Source: Aeromicrobium sp. Root472D3
GTDB lineage: Bacteria; Actinomycetota; Actinomycetes; Propionibacteriales; Nocardioidaceae
NCBI RefSeq assembly: GCF_001426485.1
Contig: NZ_LMET01000001.1
Span: 1,386,363 to 1,450,362 of the forward strand
Direction of reading: 5' to 3'
Length of the DNA stretch: 64,000 nucleotides
How positions within the stretch are numbered: the stretch's first letter is position 1; every line of letters starts with the position of its first letter. Position numbers and translations under genes: made by a program. Below the pieces are notes generated by a model. That model searched no databases and was not told the origin of the DNA. It saw nothing but the letters and a program-made list of their open reading frames with translations. Shown in pieces: positions 37,008 through 45,951 of the stretch.

Positions 37008-39800
37008 GTGAGACTCAAGTCCCGCCGCCTGCTGACCGTCGCGACCGCGACGCTGCTGAGCGCACCGCTGCTGGCCGTCACACCGGCCAGCGCCGCCGAC
37101 GACGTCACGATCAACCTGATCGGCATCAACGACTTCCACGGCCGCATCGACGCCAACACCGTGAAGTTCGCGGGCACGGTCGAGCAGCTGAGGGCGGAGG
37201 CGCCGAACGGCTCGCTGCTGATCTCGGCCGGTGACAACGTGAGCGCCTCGCTGTTCACGTCGTCGGTGCAGAAGGACATCCCGACGATCGACGTCCTCAA
37301 CGCGCTCGACCTCGACGCGTCCGCGGCGGGCAACCACGAGTTCGACCAGGGGGCCGACGACCTGACCGGCCGGCTCTCGTCCGCCGCGAACTTCCCGTTC
37401 CTGTCGGCCAACACCTTCAAGGCCGACAAGACGCCGCTGCTGAAGAAGTACGAGACGTTCACGGTCAACGGCGTCGACGTCGCCGTCGTGGGGGCCGTCA
37501 CCGAGGAGACCCCGTCCCTCGTGAGCCCCGCCGGCATCCAGGGCCTGACGTTCGCCGATCCCGTCGACTCGATCAACGACACCGTCGACGAGCTGGAGGC
37601 GCTCCCGGCCGCGCAGAAGCCCGACGTCATCGTGGCCTCGATCCACGAGGGCGCGCCCGACGGCGCCAAGACGCTCGAGCAGAACGCCGCCGCCAGCCCC
37701 GTGTTCAAGGAGGTCGTCGAGAAGACCGATCCCCGGGTCGACGCGATCTTCATGGGCCACACGCACCAGGCGTACGCGTACGACGCGCCGATCCCCGGCC
37801 AGACCGGCACGACCCGCCCGATCCTGCAGACCGGCAACTACGGCACCAACGTCGGCCAGATCAAGCTCACCGTGAACCCCGAGACGGGCGCGGTCGTGAG
37901 CTACACCAAGAAGAACCAGGCCCGCACGACCGTCGCCGACGACGCGCTCGTCGCCCAGTACCCGCGGGTCAAGGCCGTCAAGACCGTCGCCGACGCCGCG
38001 ATCGCGTACGCCGCGACGATCGGCAACCAGAAGGTCGGCTCGCAGACCGGCGACCTGACGCGTGCGTACAACGGCACGACCGAGGACCGCGGGTCGGAGT
38101 CCAACCTCAGCAACCTGATCGCCGAGTCGCTGCGGGTCAGCGTCGGCAAGACGCCCGCGGGCGCCGACATCGGCCTGAACAACCCCGGTGGCGTGCGCGC
38201 CGACCTGCTCTTCGCGAAGGGCTCCTCGTCGGCCGACGCCGACGGCACGATCCTGTTCGGCGAGGCGCTCGGAGTCCTGACGTTCGCCAACCAGCTCAGC
38301 ACCGTGACCCTCACCGGAGGGGTGCTGAAGGAGGTGCTGGAGCAGCAGTGGCAGCGCAACGCCGACGGCACCGTCCCGACGCGCGCGTACCTGCAGCTGG
38401 GCCTGTCGAAGAACATGTCGTACACGTTCGACGCGAGCCGCGCCGAGGGCGACCGCATCACGTCCGTCACGATCGACGGCAAGCGGGTGACCGCCGACCA
38501 GACGATCAAGGTCGCCGTGCCGTCGTTCCTGACGTCGGGCGGCGACAACTTCCGCGCGTTCACGAAGGGCACGGCAGCCGACAGCGGCCTGGTCGACTAC
38601 ACGGGCTTCAACGACTACATCGCCGCGAACAGCCCGATCACGCCGGACTTCTCCCGCCACTCGGTCGAGGTGCGCGGCGTGCAGGCGTCGTACAAGGCCG
38701 GCGGCCAGGTCTCGGTGTCGCTGCCGAAGCTCGACCTCACCTCGCTGAACAGCCCGAGGAACACGACCGTCACGGCGTCGGTGACCTCCGGCGGCACCAC
38801 CACCGCGGTCGGCGACTTCCCGGTCACGGCCGGCGCGGCGACCGTCACGTTCGCCCTGCCCGCCGGTGTGGTCGGCGACGCCACGCTGACGCTGAAGGCC
38901 GCACCGACCGGCACGTCCGTCACGATCCCGCTGACGGTCGAGAAGCTGACGACCACGACGACCGCCACGGCTCCGGCCAGGGCCAAGACGGGCACGACGT
39001 TCACGGTCGAGGCGACGGTCGACGGCGAGACCGACGCGGTCCCGACCGGCACGGTCTCGGTCAAGGACGGCGACACCGTGCTGGCCACCGGCCCGGTCAC
39101 GGACGGCCAGGCCTCGGTCGAGGTCAACGCCAGCAGGCTGTCGGCCGACGAGCACGCGCTGACCGTCGCCTACTCGGGCGACGCGACGCACGCGGCGTCG
39201 ACCGCCGACGCCGGCACGATCGACATCGTCAAGGGTGGCTCGGGCTTCGGCGCGGTCGCGGCCACGGGCACCTACGGCCGCACGAGCCAGGTGTCGGTCA
39301 CGGCCGACCCCGAGGCGTCCGGACTGGTCTACGTGGCCGACGGTGGACGGACGGTCGGCCTGGGCTTCCTGGTCAAGGGCAAGGGCACCGTCGCGATCGA
39401 CGGCACGGCCCTGACGCCCGGCACCTACGCCCTCGACGTGTTCTTCAACGGCGACGAGAAGTTCGACCCCACGAGCACGACGGCGTCGATCACGATCGCC
39501 AAGGGCAGCACGTCGGTCCGCAAGGCCAAGGTCAGCCCGACCACGATCGTCCGCAACCGCACCAAGCCGTTCGTGACCGTCTCGGTGAGGGGTGACGGAT
39601 TCACGGTCGACGGTGGCAAGGTCACGCTCCGCCAGGGCGGCAAGAGCTACTCCGGCGCGGTCAGGGACGGCAAGGCCCGCATCCGCCTCGGAAAGTTCAC
39701 GACGTCGGGCTCGAAGAAGAAGGTCACCGCGACGTACTCCGGCAACGGTGTCGCGAACGGCTCCTCGAGCAGCTTCACGGTCAAGGTCGCCAAGAAGTAG
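37008..39800 (+). CDS. Secreted 5'-nucleotidase with C-terminal Ig-like domains
   Basis: Exported bifunctional nucleotidase/phosphoesterase of 930 residues. After a signal peptide (about 1-29, ending ASAA) comes the metallophosphatase domain with its metal blocks INDFHGR, GDNVSASLF, GNHEFD and GHTHQAY. The C-terminal nucleotide-binding domain (about 330-530) contains NNPGGVRADLLF and SFLTSGGDNF. The last 350 residues are Thr/Val-rich Ig-like repeats ending in a basic domain shared with the next gene. There is no LPXTG or membrane anchor, so it is released or wall-bound through the basic tail. GTG start at 37008 with GGAGAGG before it. It would free nucleosides from extracellular nucleotides. 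Confidence 0.93.
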   Translation: MRLKSRRLLTVATATLLSAPLLAVTPASAADDVTINLIGINDFHGRIDANTVKFAGTVEQLRAEAPNGSLLISAGDNVSASLFTSSVQKDIPTIDVLNALDLDASAAGNHEFDQGADDLTGRLSSAANFPFLSANTFKADKTPLLKKYETFTVNGVDVAVVGAVTEETPSLVSPAGIQGLTFADPVDSINDTVDELEALPAAQKPDVIVASIHEGAPDGAKTLEQNAAASPVFKEVVEKTDPRVDAIFMGHTHQAYAYDAPIPGQTGTTRPILQTGNYGTNVGQIKLTVNPETGAVVSYTKKNQARTTVADDALVAQYPRVKAVKTVADAAIAYAATIGNQKVGSQTGDLTRAYNGTTEDRGSESNLSNLIAESLRVSVGKTPAGADIGLNNPGGVRADLLFAKGSSSADADGTILFGEALGVLTFANQLSTVTLTGGVLKEVLEQQWQRNADGTVPTRAYLQLGLSKNMSYTFDASRAEGDRITSVTIDGKRVTADQTIKVAVPSFLTSGGDNFRAFTKGTAADSGLVDYTGFNDYIAANSPITPDFSRHSVEVRGVQASYKAGGQVSVSLPKLDLTSLNSPRNTTVTASVTSGGTTTAVGDFPVTAGAATVTFALPAGVVGDATLTLKAAPTGTSVTIPLTVEKLTTTTTATAPARAKTGTTFTVEATVDGETDAVPTGTVSVKDGDTVLATGPVTDGQASVEVNASRLSADEHALTVAYSGDATHAASTADAGTIDIVKGGSGFGAVAATGTYGRTSQVSVTADPEASGLVYVADGGRTVGLGFLVKGKGTVAIDGTALTPGTYALDVFFNGDEKFDPTSTTASITIAKGSTSVRKAKVSPTTIVRNRTKPFVTVSVRGDGFTVDGGKVTLRQGGKSYSGAVRDGKARIRLGKFTTSGSKKKVTATYSGNGVANGSSSSFTVKVAKK

Positions 39801-39813
39801 TCGCACCACGTGT

Positions 39814-39842
39814 CCCCGGGGCGGTCGTCGACCGCCCCGGGG
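39814..39842 (+). terminator. Hairpin after the 5'-nucleotidase gene
   Basis: CCCCGGGGCGGTCG and its complement form a near-perfect 29-base GC-rich hairpin with a minimal loop, 14 bases after the stop. It separates two functionally related secreted-enzyme genes. Confidence 0.8.
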
Positions 39843-39903
39843 CCCGTCCCGCACGTCCGCACGCCCTTCCGCACGTCCATCTGCACGAGAACCCGGGGAA
39901 CTC

Positions 39904-42900
39904 ATGAAGAAGTCGAACGTCACGCGATGGGCGGCCGTCGCGGCCGTCTCCGTCGCCTCACTCGTCGCCATCCCGGCGGCACCGGCCACGGCGAACACGG
40001 CCGGCACCGACGTCGTGATCAGCGAGGTCTACCTGAACGGTGGATCGGCCGGAGCGAGCTACACCAACAAGTTCGTCGAGCTCTACAACCCGACGGCCGC
40101 CGCGATCGACGTCAGCGGGTGGTCGGTCCAGTACAAGTCGAGCGCCGGCACCTCGATCACCGCGGCCAACACCGTCGCCCTCGGCGACCACCACATCGAG
40201 CCCGGCAAGACCCTGCTGATCCAGGCGCAGGGCAACGGCACGACCACCACGGCCCTGCCGACCCCCGACGTCGTCAGCACCAGCCTCAACCCGAGCGGCA
40301 GCGCGGGCGGCGTGCTCGCGCTGTCGAGGTCGACGGCGGCCCTGACCGCCACGACCCCGGCCGCGATGCTGGCCGACCCGAACCTGGTCGACCTGATCGG
40401 CTACGGCACCGGCAACACGTTCGAGAAGACGGCGGAGCCCGCCGGTGGCTACACCGTCACGACGTCGCTGGCGCGCGCGGCGAACGGCGCCGACACCGAC
40501 GACAACGCCACCGACTTCGCCCCGTCCTCGCCGCCCACGCCCCAGGCGTGCGGCACGGCCTGCGACGGGTCGGGGACCGGTGAGCCGGAGCCGCCGGCCG
40601 ACCCCGTCGCGGCGACGATCGCCGAGATCCAGGGCACCGGCGCGGCCAGCCCGCTCGCCGGCAAGACGGTCACGACACGTGGCGTCGTGACCGCGGTGTA
40701 CTCGACCGGCGGGTTCAACGGCGGCTACATCCAGACCGCCGGCACCGGTGGCGCCCTCGACCTCGCGACGCACCAGGCGTCCGACGGGCTCTTCGTGTTC
40801 GACGCGGCCTTCGCCGCGGGCGTCCGCACGGGCGACTTCGTCGAGGTCACGGGTGCCGTCTCGGAGTTCAACGGGCTGACCGAGCTGACGACGTCGACCG
40901 GAAGGTTCCGGACGCTCACCGAGACCGCGGCACCCGTCGTCCCCGCGTCCGTCGCGTTCCCGCTGTCGGAGACGCAGCGCGAGTCGCTCGAGGGGATGCT
41001 GCTGCTGCCGACCGGCGACATGACGGTCACGAACAACTACACGACCAACCAGTACGCCGAGATCGGCCTGGCCGACGGCACCGAGCCGCTGCAGACCCCG
41101 ACCAACGTCGTCCTGCCGGGCGAGCCCGCCCGCAAGCTGCTGGCCGAGAACAAGCAGCGCCTGGTCAACCTCGACGACGGCTCGTCGGTCAACTACCTGT
41201 CGGCGTCCGGGTCGGGCACCCCGATCCCGTGGCTGCGCCCCGGCAACGAGGTGCGGGTCGGCGCGGACGTCACCTTCGTCGACCCGGTGGTCCTCGACTG
41301 GCGCAACAGCGTCTGGAAGCTGCAGCCCACGCAGCACCTGACCGCGACGGGCAAGGAGCCCGTGACGTTCAGCTCGACCCGTACGGCCACGCCCGAGCCG
41401 GTCGGCGGCGACGTGCGCATCGGCACGTTCAACGTCCTGAACTACTTCCCGACGACGGCTGCCGACTTCGTGGCGGCCGGGCTGGGCACCTGCTCGACGT
41501 ACAAGGACCGCGAGGGCGAACCCGTCACCGCCGACACCTGCAGCAACAACGGCCCGCGCGGAGCGGCCGACCAGGGAGACCTCGAGCGTCAGCAGACCAA
41601 GATCGTCACGGCCATCAACACGCTCGACGCCGACGTCGTCTCGCTCGAGGAGATCGAGAACTCACGGTCGGTCGACCCGTCGGCCAACCGTGACAGGGCC
41701 CTGGGCACGCTGGTCGCGGCCCTCAACGCCGACGCGGGCGAGGAGCGCTGGGCCTTCGTGCCCTCGCCGGCCCAGACGCCGGCCAAGGAGGACGTCATCC
41801 GGACGGCGTTCATCTACCAGCCGAAGGTCGTCACGACCGTCGGTGCCTCGTCGATCTTGGTCGGCAGCGACGCCTTCAGCAACGCCCGGCCGCCGCTGGC
41901 GCAGGCGTTCAGGAAGACCGGTGGGCCCGACACGTCGACGTTCGCGGTCATCGTCAACCACTTCAAGTCCAAGGGCAGCGGCTCGCGGCCCGAGGACGAC
42001 GACCAGGGTGACGGCCAGGGGGCGTCCAACTACTCGCGCACGCTGCAGGCCGCGGCGCTGGTCGACTTCGCCGACGGCTTCGGCACGGCAGCCGGCACGG
42101 ACAAGATCTTCCTGACGGGCGACTTCAACGCCTACGACAAGGAGGAGCCGGTGCAGATCATCGAGAAGGCCGGCTACACCAACGTCACAGCCGCCAGGAC
42201 CGACAAGGAGACGTACCAGTTCGACGGCATGGTGGGCTCGCTCGACCACGTCTTCGCCTCCCCGGCCGCGTACGAGCGGGTCACGGGCGCCGACGTGTGG
42301 AACATCAACGCCTACGAGGCGCTGGCTCGCGAGTACAGCCGCTACAACTACAACGCGACGCTGCTGTGGGAGCCGACGCCGTACCGGGCGAGCGACCACG
42401 ATCCCGAGCTGGTCGGCGTCGACCTCGACACCGACCTCGACGTCACCACCACGACGGCGGACGCCCCGGCGTCCATTCGGTCGGGCAGCGACCTGACCGT
42501 CACGGTGGGCGTCGAGGGCGGCGGGACGCCCGGCGGCACCGTGACGGTGACGGAGGGCGCGAAGCAGCTCGGCACCGGCACGCTCGCCGACGGCTCGGCG
42601 CAGGTCGTCGTCGCCGCTCTGCCGGTCGGCTCGCACACCCTCGAGGTGGCCTATGGCGGCGACGCGACGCACGCCGGCTCGCGCACGACGATCGAGGTGC
42701 AGGTGCTGAAGGCGACGTCCGGGCTCACGGCCTCGGCCGGTCCGGCGACGTACGGGACCAGCTCGACGCTGACCGTGACGGGTGCGCCCGGCGCGACCGG
42801 ACTCGTGTACGTCGAGGCGGGCGGCGAGGTCGTCGGCCTCGGCACGCTGCTCGGCGGATCCGCGACGGTCAGGCTGTCGAGCACCCTGCCGGTCGGCACG

Positions 42901-43275
42901 GTCGCACTGAGGGTGTTCTACGCGGGCGACGGATCGTACGACCCGACGTCGACGACCACGAGCGTGACGGTCGCCAAGGCGGCGACGACGACGCGCAAGG
43001 TCTCGGTCAGCCCCACGAAGATCGTCCGCCAGCGCACCAAGGCGTTCGTCGAGCTGCGTGTCAGGGCCGACGGCTTCACGGTCGACGGCGGCACCGTCAC
43101 GGTGCGCGCCAGCGGGAAGACGTCGACCGGGACGGTCCGCGACGGGAAGGTGCGCGTGCGCCTCGGCACGTTCACGACGTCCGGCGCGCGCAAGAAGGTC
43201 ACCGCGACCTTCTCGGGCAACGGCGTCGCGAAGGGCTCCTCGACGAGCTTCACCGTGAAGGTCCGCAGGAGGTAG
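39904..43275 (+). CDS. ExeM/NucH-type extracellular nuclease with LTD and Ig-like domains
   Basis: Secreted nuclease of 1123 residues. A signal peptide (1-31) is followed by a lamin-tail domain (about 35-170; ISEVYLNGGSAGASYTNKFVEL), an OB-like region with the ExeM-type insertion (about 240-430), and an endonuclease/exonuclease/phosphatase domain (about 495-800) with FNVLNYF, EEIEN, GDFNAYDKEE and SDHDPEL. Two to three Ig-like domains end in a basic module closely resembling that of the upstream nucleotidase. ATG at 39904. It would degrade environmental DNA, feeding the nucleotidase and the nucleoside importer encoded to the left. Confidence 0.93.
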   Translation: MKKSNVTRWAAVAAVSVASLVAIPAAPATANTAGTDVVISEVYLNGGSAGASYTNKFVELYNPTAAAIDVSGWSVQYKSSAGTSITAANTVALGDHHIEPGKTLLIQAQGNGTTTTALPTPDVVSTSLNPSGSAGGVLALSRSTAALTATTPAAMLADPNLVDLIGYGTGNTFEKTAEPAGGYTVTTSLARAANGADTDDNATDFAPSSPPTPQACGTACDGSGTGEPEPPADPVAATIAEIQGTGAASPLAGKTVTTRGVVTAVYSTGGFNGGYIQTAGTGGALDLATHQASDGLFVFDAAFAAGVRTGDFVEVTGAVSEFNGLTELTTSTGRFRTLTETAAPVVPASVAFPLSETQRESLEGMLLLPTGDMTVTNNYTTNQYAEIGLADGTEPLQTPTNVVLPGEPARKLLAENKQRLVNLDDGSSVNYLSASGSGTPIPWLRPGNEVRVGADVTFVDPVVLDWRNSVWKLQPTQHLTATGKEPVTFSSTRTATPEPVGGDVRIGTFNVLNYFPTTAADFVAAGLGTCSTYKDREGEPVTADTCSNNGPRGAADQGDLERQQTKIVTAINTLDADVVSLEEIENSRSVDPSANRDRALGTLVAALNADAGEERWAFVPSPAQTPAKEDVIRTAFIYQPKVVTTVGASSILVGSDAFSNARPPLAQAFRKTGGPDTSTFAVIVNHFKSKGSGSRPEDDDQGDGQGASNYSRTLQAAALVDFADGFGTAAGTDKIFLTGDFNAYDKEEPVQIIEKAGYTNVTAARTDKETYQFDGMVGSLDHVFASPAAYERVTGADVWNINAYEALAREYSRYNYNATLLWEPTPYRASDHDPELVGVDLDTDLDVTTTTADAPASIRSGSDLTVTVGVEGGGTPGGTVTVTEGAKQLGTGTLADGSAQVVVAALPVGSHTLEVAYGGDATHAGSRTTIEVQVLKATSGLTASAGPATYGTSSTLTVTGAPGATGLVYVEAGGEVVGLGTLLGGSATVRLSSTLPVGTVALRVFYAGDGSYDPTSTTTSVTVAKAATTTRKVSVSPTKIVRQRTKAFVELRVRADGFTVDGGTVTVRASGKTSTGTVRDGKVRVRLGTFTTSGARKKVTATFSGNGVAKGSSTSFTVKVRRR

Positions 43276-43292
43276 TGCCCACGGCATGACGG

Positions 43293-43323
43293 GAGCCCGG
43301 TCGGCCAGGTGCCGACCGGGCTC
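43293..43323 (+). terminator. Terminator hairpin after the nuclease gene
   Basis: Perfect 12-base arms GAGCCCGGTCGG and CCGACCGGGCTC with a seven-base loop, 18 bases after the stop codon. GC-rich with a short CTCTCGTCGT tail. Confidence 0.85.
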
Positions 43324-43348
43324 TCGTCGTCCGTGGTCGGATGGACGC

Positions 43349-43801
43349 ATGACCTCGATCCTCGTCGTCGCCGCGACCGTCCTGACGGGCCTGTCGGCGG
43401 GCCTGTTCGCGACCTTCGGCTACGCCGTCATGCCCGGTCTGCGCCGCACCGACGACGCGGTCTTCGTGCAGGCCATGCGCGCGGTCAACGTCGCGATCCT
43501 CAATCCGGTCTTCGCGGTCGTCTTCGGGGGAGCGTTCGTGGTGTCCGTCGCGGCCGTCGTCGCGTCGTGGGGCACCTCCGCGGCGCCGTGGCTGCTGGCG
43601 TCGACGCTGCTGTACGTCGTCGGGGCGTTCGTCGTGACCGGCGTCGTCAACGTGCCGTTGAACGATGCCCTGGCCGAGGGGGACGAGGTGCGGTCGCTGC
43701 GGGCCGCGTTCGAGCGCCGGTGGGTCGCGTCCAACCACGTGCGGTCGGCGCTGACCACCGTCGCCCTGGTGTGCGCCGCCATCGGCGCGACGCACGTCTA
43801 G
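43349..43801 (+). CDS. DUF1772 family membrane protein
   Basis: A 150-residue membrane protein with four hydrophobic segments of the DUF1772/anthrone-oxygenase-like family. Family-typical features are GLFATFGYAVMPGLRRTDDAVFVQAMRAVN near the start and NVPLNDALAEGDEV before the last helix. The ATG at 43349 is preferred to the frame start at 43286, because the extra residues are a basic shadow of the terminator region. Convergent with the next gene; the two stop codons overlap in a shared CTAG. The catalytic role, if any, is unknown. Confidence 0.82.
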   Translation: MTSILVVAATVLTGLSAGLFATFGYAVMPGLRRTDDAVFVQAMRAVNVAILNPVFAVVFGGAFVVSVAAVVASWGTSAAPWLLASTLLYVVGAFVVTGVVNVPLNDALAEGDEVRSLRAAFERRWVASNHVRSALTTVALVCAAIGATHV

Positions 43802-44301
43802 GCGGTCGGCCGGCGTCGCAACGCCGTGACGAGCGCCAGCGTCCCGGCCGCGACGACCAGGACGAGGGCGATGCCGGCGACCGCGATCCCGAGCACGACG
43901 TAGCGCGTCAGGCGCGGGTTGTCGGCCGTGCCGATCACGAGATCGGACGCGGTGGTGCACGTCAGCGTGTGTCGGGACCCCGGGGCGCCGCTGACGACGC
44001 CCACGCGCTCCCACGAGCGCCGGCCGTCGGTGATCGAAACGGCGCCCAGGGTCGCCGAGAACGAGTCGCGCCCGCTGCCGGCCTCCTCGGTGCTGCAGTA
44101 CACGGAGTTCGAGGAGGGACTCGCCCAGATCGCGAGCGGGCGGTCGCCCACCGTGACGGTCGACCGCGTCGGATCGGCGACGGGCTCGATGTCGTACCCC
44201 GCGAGGGCGCGCGACACGACGAGCCCGAACACCGCGCCGAGGGCCACCGCCAGCACGACGAGCCCCGCGGCGACGGCGTAGCGGCGCTTCGCCGTGCCCA
44301 C
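43798..44301 (-). CDS. Two-TM membrane protein of unknown function
   Basis: A 167-residue protein not assigned to a known family. A basic start is followed by a membrane segment (about 9-33), an extracytoplasmic domain of about 95 residues with two cysteines (SVYCSTEE and LTCTTA) that may form a disulfide, a second membrane segment (about 134-160), and a short arginine-rich tail. GTG start at 44301, immediately beyond the stop of the phosphosugar mutase gene on the same strand, so it is probably the last gene of that operon. Confidence 0.65.
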   Translation of the reverse strand: MGTAKRRYAVAAGLVVLAVALGAVFGLVVSRALAGYDIEPVADPTRSTVTVGDRPLAIWASPSSNSVYCSTEEAGSGRDSFSATLGAVSITDGRRSWERVGVVSGAPGSRHTLTCTTASDLVIGTADNPRLTRYVVLGIAVAGIALVLVVAAGTLALVTALRRRPTA

Positions 44302-44302
44302 G

Positions 44303-45940
44303 CTAGATGCCCAGCGTGGCCGCGAGATCGGTCTTGATCGCGGCGATCTGCTCGTCGGCCGTGCGACGCGCGACGTCGATCGAGTCGGTCACCGGCACGA
44401 CGACCTCGATGTAGCACTTGAGCTTGGGCTCGGTGCCGGACGGACGCGCGATGATGCGCGCCCCGCCGTCGAGGCCCAGCCGGATGCCATCGGTGGGCGG
44501 CAACCCGTGGTACCCCTCGGCGAGGTCGTCGACGGAGGTGACGTCGAGCCCGCCGAGCACGGTCGGCGGCGACGTGCGCAGGACGTCCATGGCCCGGCTG
44601 ATGATCGACAGGTCGTCGACGCGCACCGACAGCTGGCTCGTGCCGTGCAGGCCGTGCTCGCGGTAGATGTCGTCGAGCCGGTCGATCAGCGTCCGCCCGT
44701 CGGCCTTGAGCTGCGCGGCCATCTCGAGCACCGTGACGATCGCCGAGACGCCGTCCTTGTCGCGGGCGATGTCGGGGGCGACGCTGTAGCCGAGCGCCTC
44801 CTCGTAGCCGAAGACCAGCGTCGGGATCTTGCCGAGCCACTTGAAGCCCGTCAGGGTCTGCTCCCACGGCTGCCCGAACGCGGCGGCCTGACGGCCCAGG
44901 AGGTCGGACGACACGATCGACGAGCCGTACGTGCCCTCGACGCCGCGACGCAGCAGGAAGTCGGCCAGCAGGACGCCGACCTGGTCGCCGGTCAGCATGC
45001 GGTACGACTCGCCCTCGCGGACGCCGACGGCGCACCGGTCGGCGTCGGGGTCGTTGGCGACGATGACGTCGGCACCGACCTCGGACGCGAGCTTGAGCGC
45101 GAGGTCCATCGCGCCGGGCTCCTCGGGGTTCGGGAACACGACGGTCGGGAAGTCGGGGTCGGGGTCGCCCTGCTCGCGGACGACGTGCAGCGGCGGGAAG
45201 CCCGCCTTCGCGACGGCCTCGACGAGCGTGTCGCGGCCGACGCCGTGCATCGGGGTGTAGACCGCGACGACCTCGCGCGGGCCGTCGCCGGGCAGCGCGA
45301 CGACGGCGTCGACGTACGCCGTCGCGACGTCGTCGCCCAGCGTCTCGTACCCGTCGCTGCGAGGCATCTCGTCGACCCGGCCGACCGCGTCGATCGCGTC
45401 GGAGATGTCGGCGTCGGCGGGCGGCACGATCTGGCTCGAGTCCTCGAGGTAGACCTTGTAGCCGTTGTCCTGCGGCGGGTTGTGCGAGGCGGTGACCATG
45501 ACGCCGGCGCTGCACCCGAGGTGGCGGATCGCGAACGCCAGCACCGGGGTCGGCAGGTGCGTCGGCAGCAGGAGGGCGTGGACCCCGGCGCCCTCCATGA
45601 TCTCGGCGGTGTCGCGCGCGAACACGTCGGAGTTGTGGCGGGCGTCGTAGCCGACCACGACGCTGGGACGCTCGCCGGCGCCCGACGCCTGCTCGAGCAG
45701 GTAGGCCGCGAGACCGGCCGCGGCCTGGGCGACGATGACGCGGTTCATCCGGTTGGGGCCCGCTCCGAGCGCACCGCGCAGGCCCGCCGTGCCGAACTGG
45801 AGCCGCTCGGAGAACCGGTCCTGCAGCGCGTCGGTGTCGTCCGCGTCGATCAGCGCCTGCAGCTCGTCGCGGGTGACGGGGTCGGGGTCCTGGCTCAGCC
45901 AGTCGTGGGCTCGGGCGATGAGGTCGGTGTCGGTGGTCAC
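44303..45940 (-). CDS. pmmB: PGM2-type phosphosugar mutase (possible phosphopentomutase)
   Basis: A 545-residue alpha-D-phosphohexomutase superfamily enzyme. The opening FGTAGLRGALGAGPNRMN (residues 49-66) is characteristic of the PGM2 branch. The phosphoserine is Ser152 in VTASHNPPQDNGYKV, the metal loop is NDPDADRCAVG, the sugar loop is GYEEALGYSV, and the phosphate loop is RPSGTEPKLKCY. GTG start at 45940 behind AAGGGA. It follows punA and a dehydrogenase gene on the same strand. Members of this branch can be phosphopentomutases (human PGM2), which would link PNP/DeoA to DeoC; phosphomannomutase activity is the alternative. Confidence 0.88.
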   Translation of the reverse strand: MTTDTDLIARAHDWLSQDPDPVTRDELQALIDADDTDALQDRFSERLQFGTAGLRGALGAGPNRMNRVIVAQAAAGLAAYLLEQASGAGERPSVVVGYDARHNSDVFARDTAEIMEGAGVHALLLPTHLPTPVLAFAIRHLGCSAGVMVTASHNPPQDNGYKVYLEDSSQIVPPADADISDAIDAVGRVDEMPRSDGYETLGDDVATAYVDAVVALPGDGPREVVAVYTPMHGVGRDTLVEAVAKAGFPPLHVVREQGDPDPDFPTVVFPNPEEPGAMDLALKLASEVGADVIVANDPDADRCAVGVREGESYRMLTGDQVGVLLADFLLRRGVEGTYGSSIVSSDLLGRQAAAFGQPWEQTLTGFKWLGKIPTLVFGYEEALGYSVAPDIARDKDGVSAIVTVLEMAAQLKADGRTLIDRLDDIYREHGLHGTSQLSVRVDDLSIISRAMDVLRTSPPTVLGGLDVTSVDDLAEGYHGLPPTDGIRLGLDGGARIIARPSGTEPKLKCYIEVVVPVTDSIDVARRTADEQIAAIKTDLAATLGI

Positions 45941-45951
45941 GGTGGGTCCCT

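Noticed and set aside
36861..40007. A 1048-residue antisense frame opposite the secreted nucleotidase
   Set aside because: It is a GC-driven shadow: Arg/Asp/Gly-rich, no domain, and exactly antisense to a signal-peptide-bearing enzyme with intact metal motifs.
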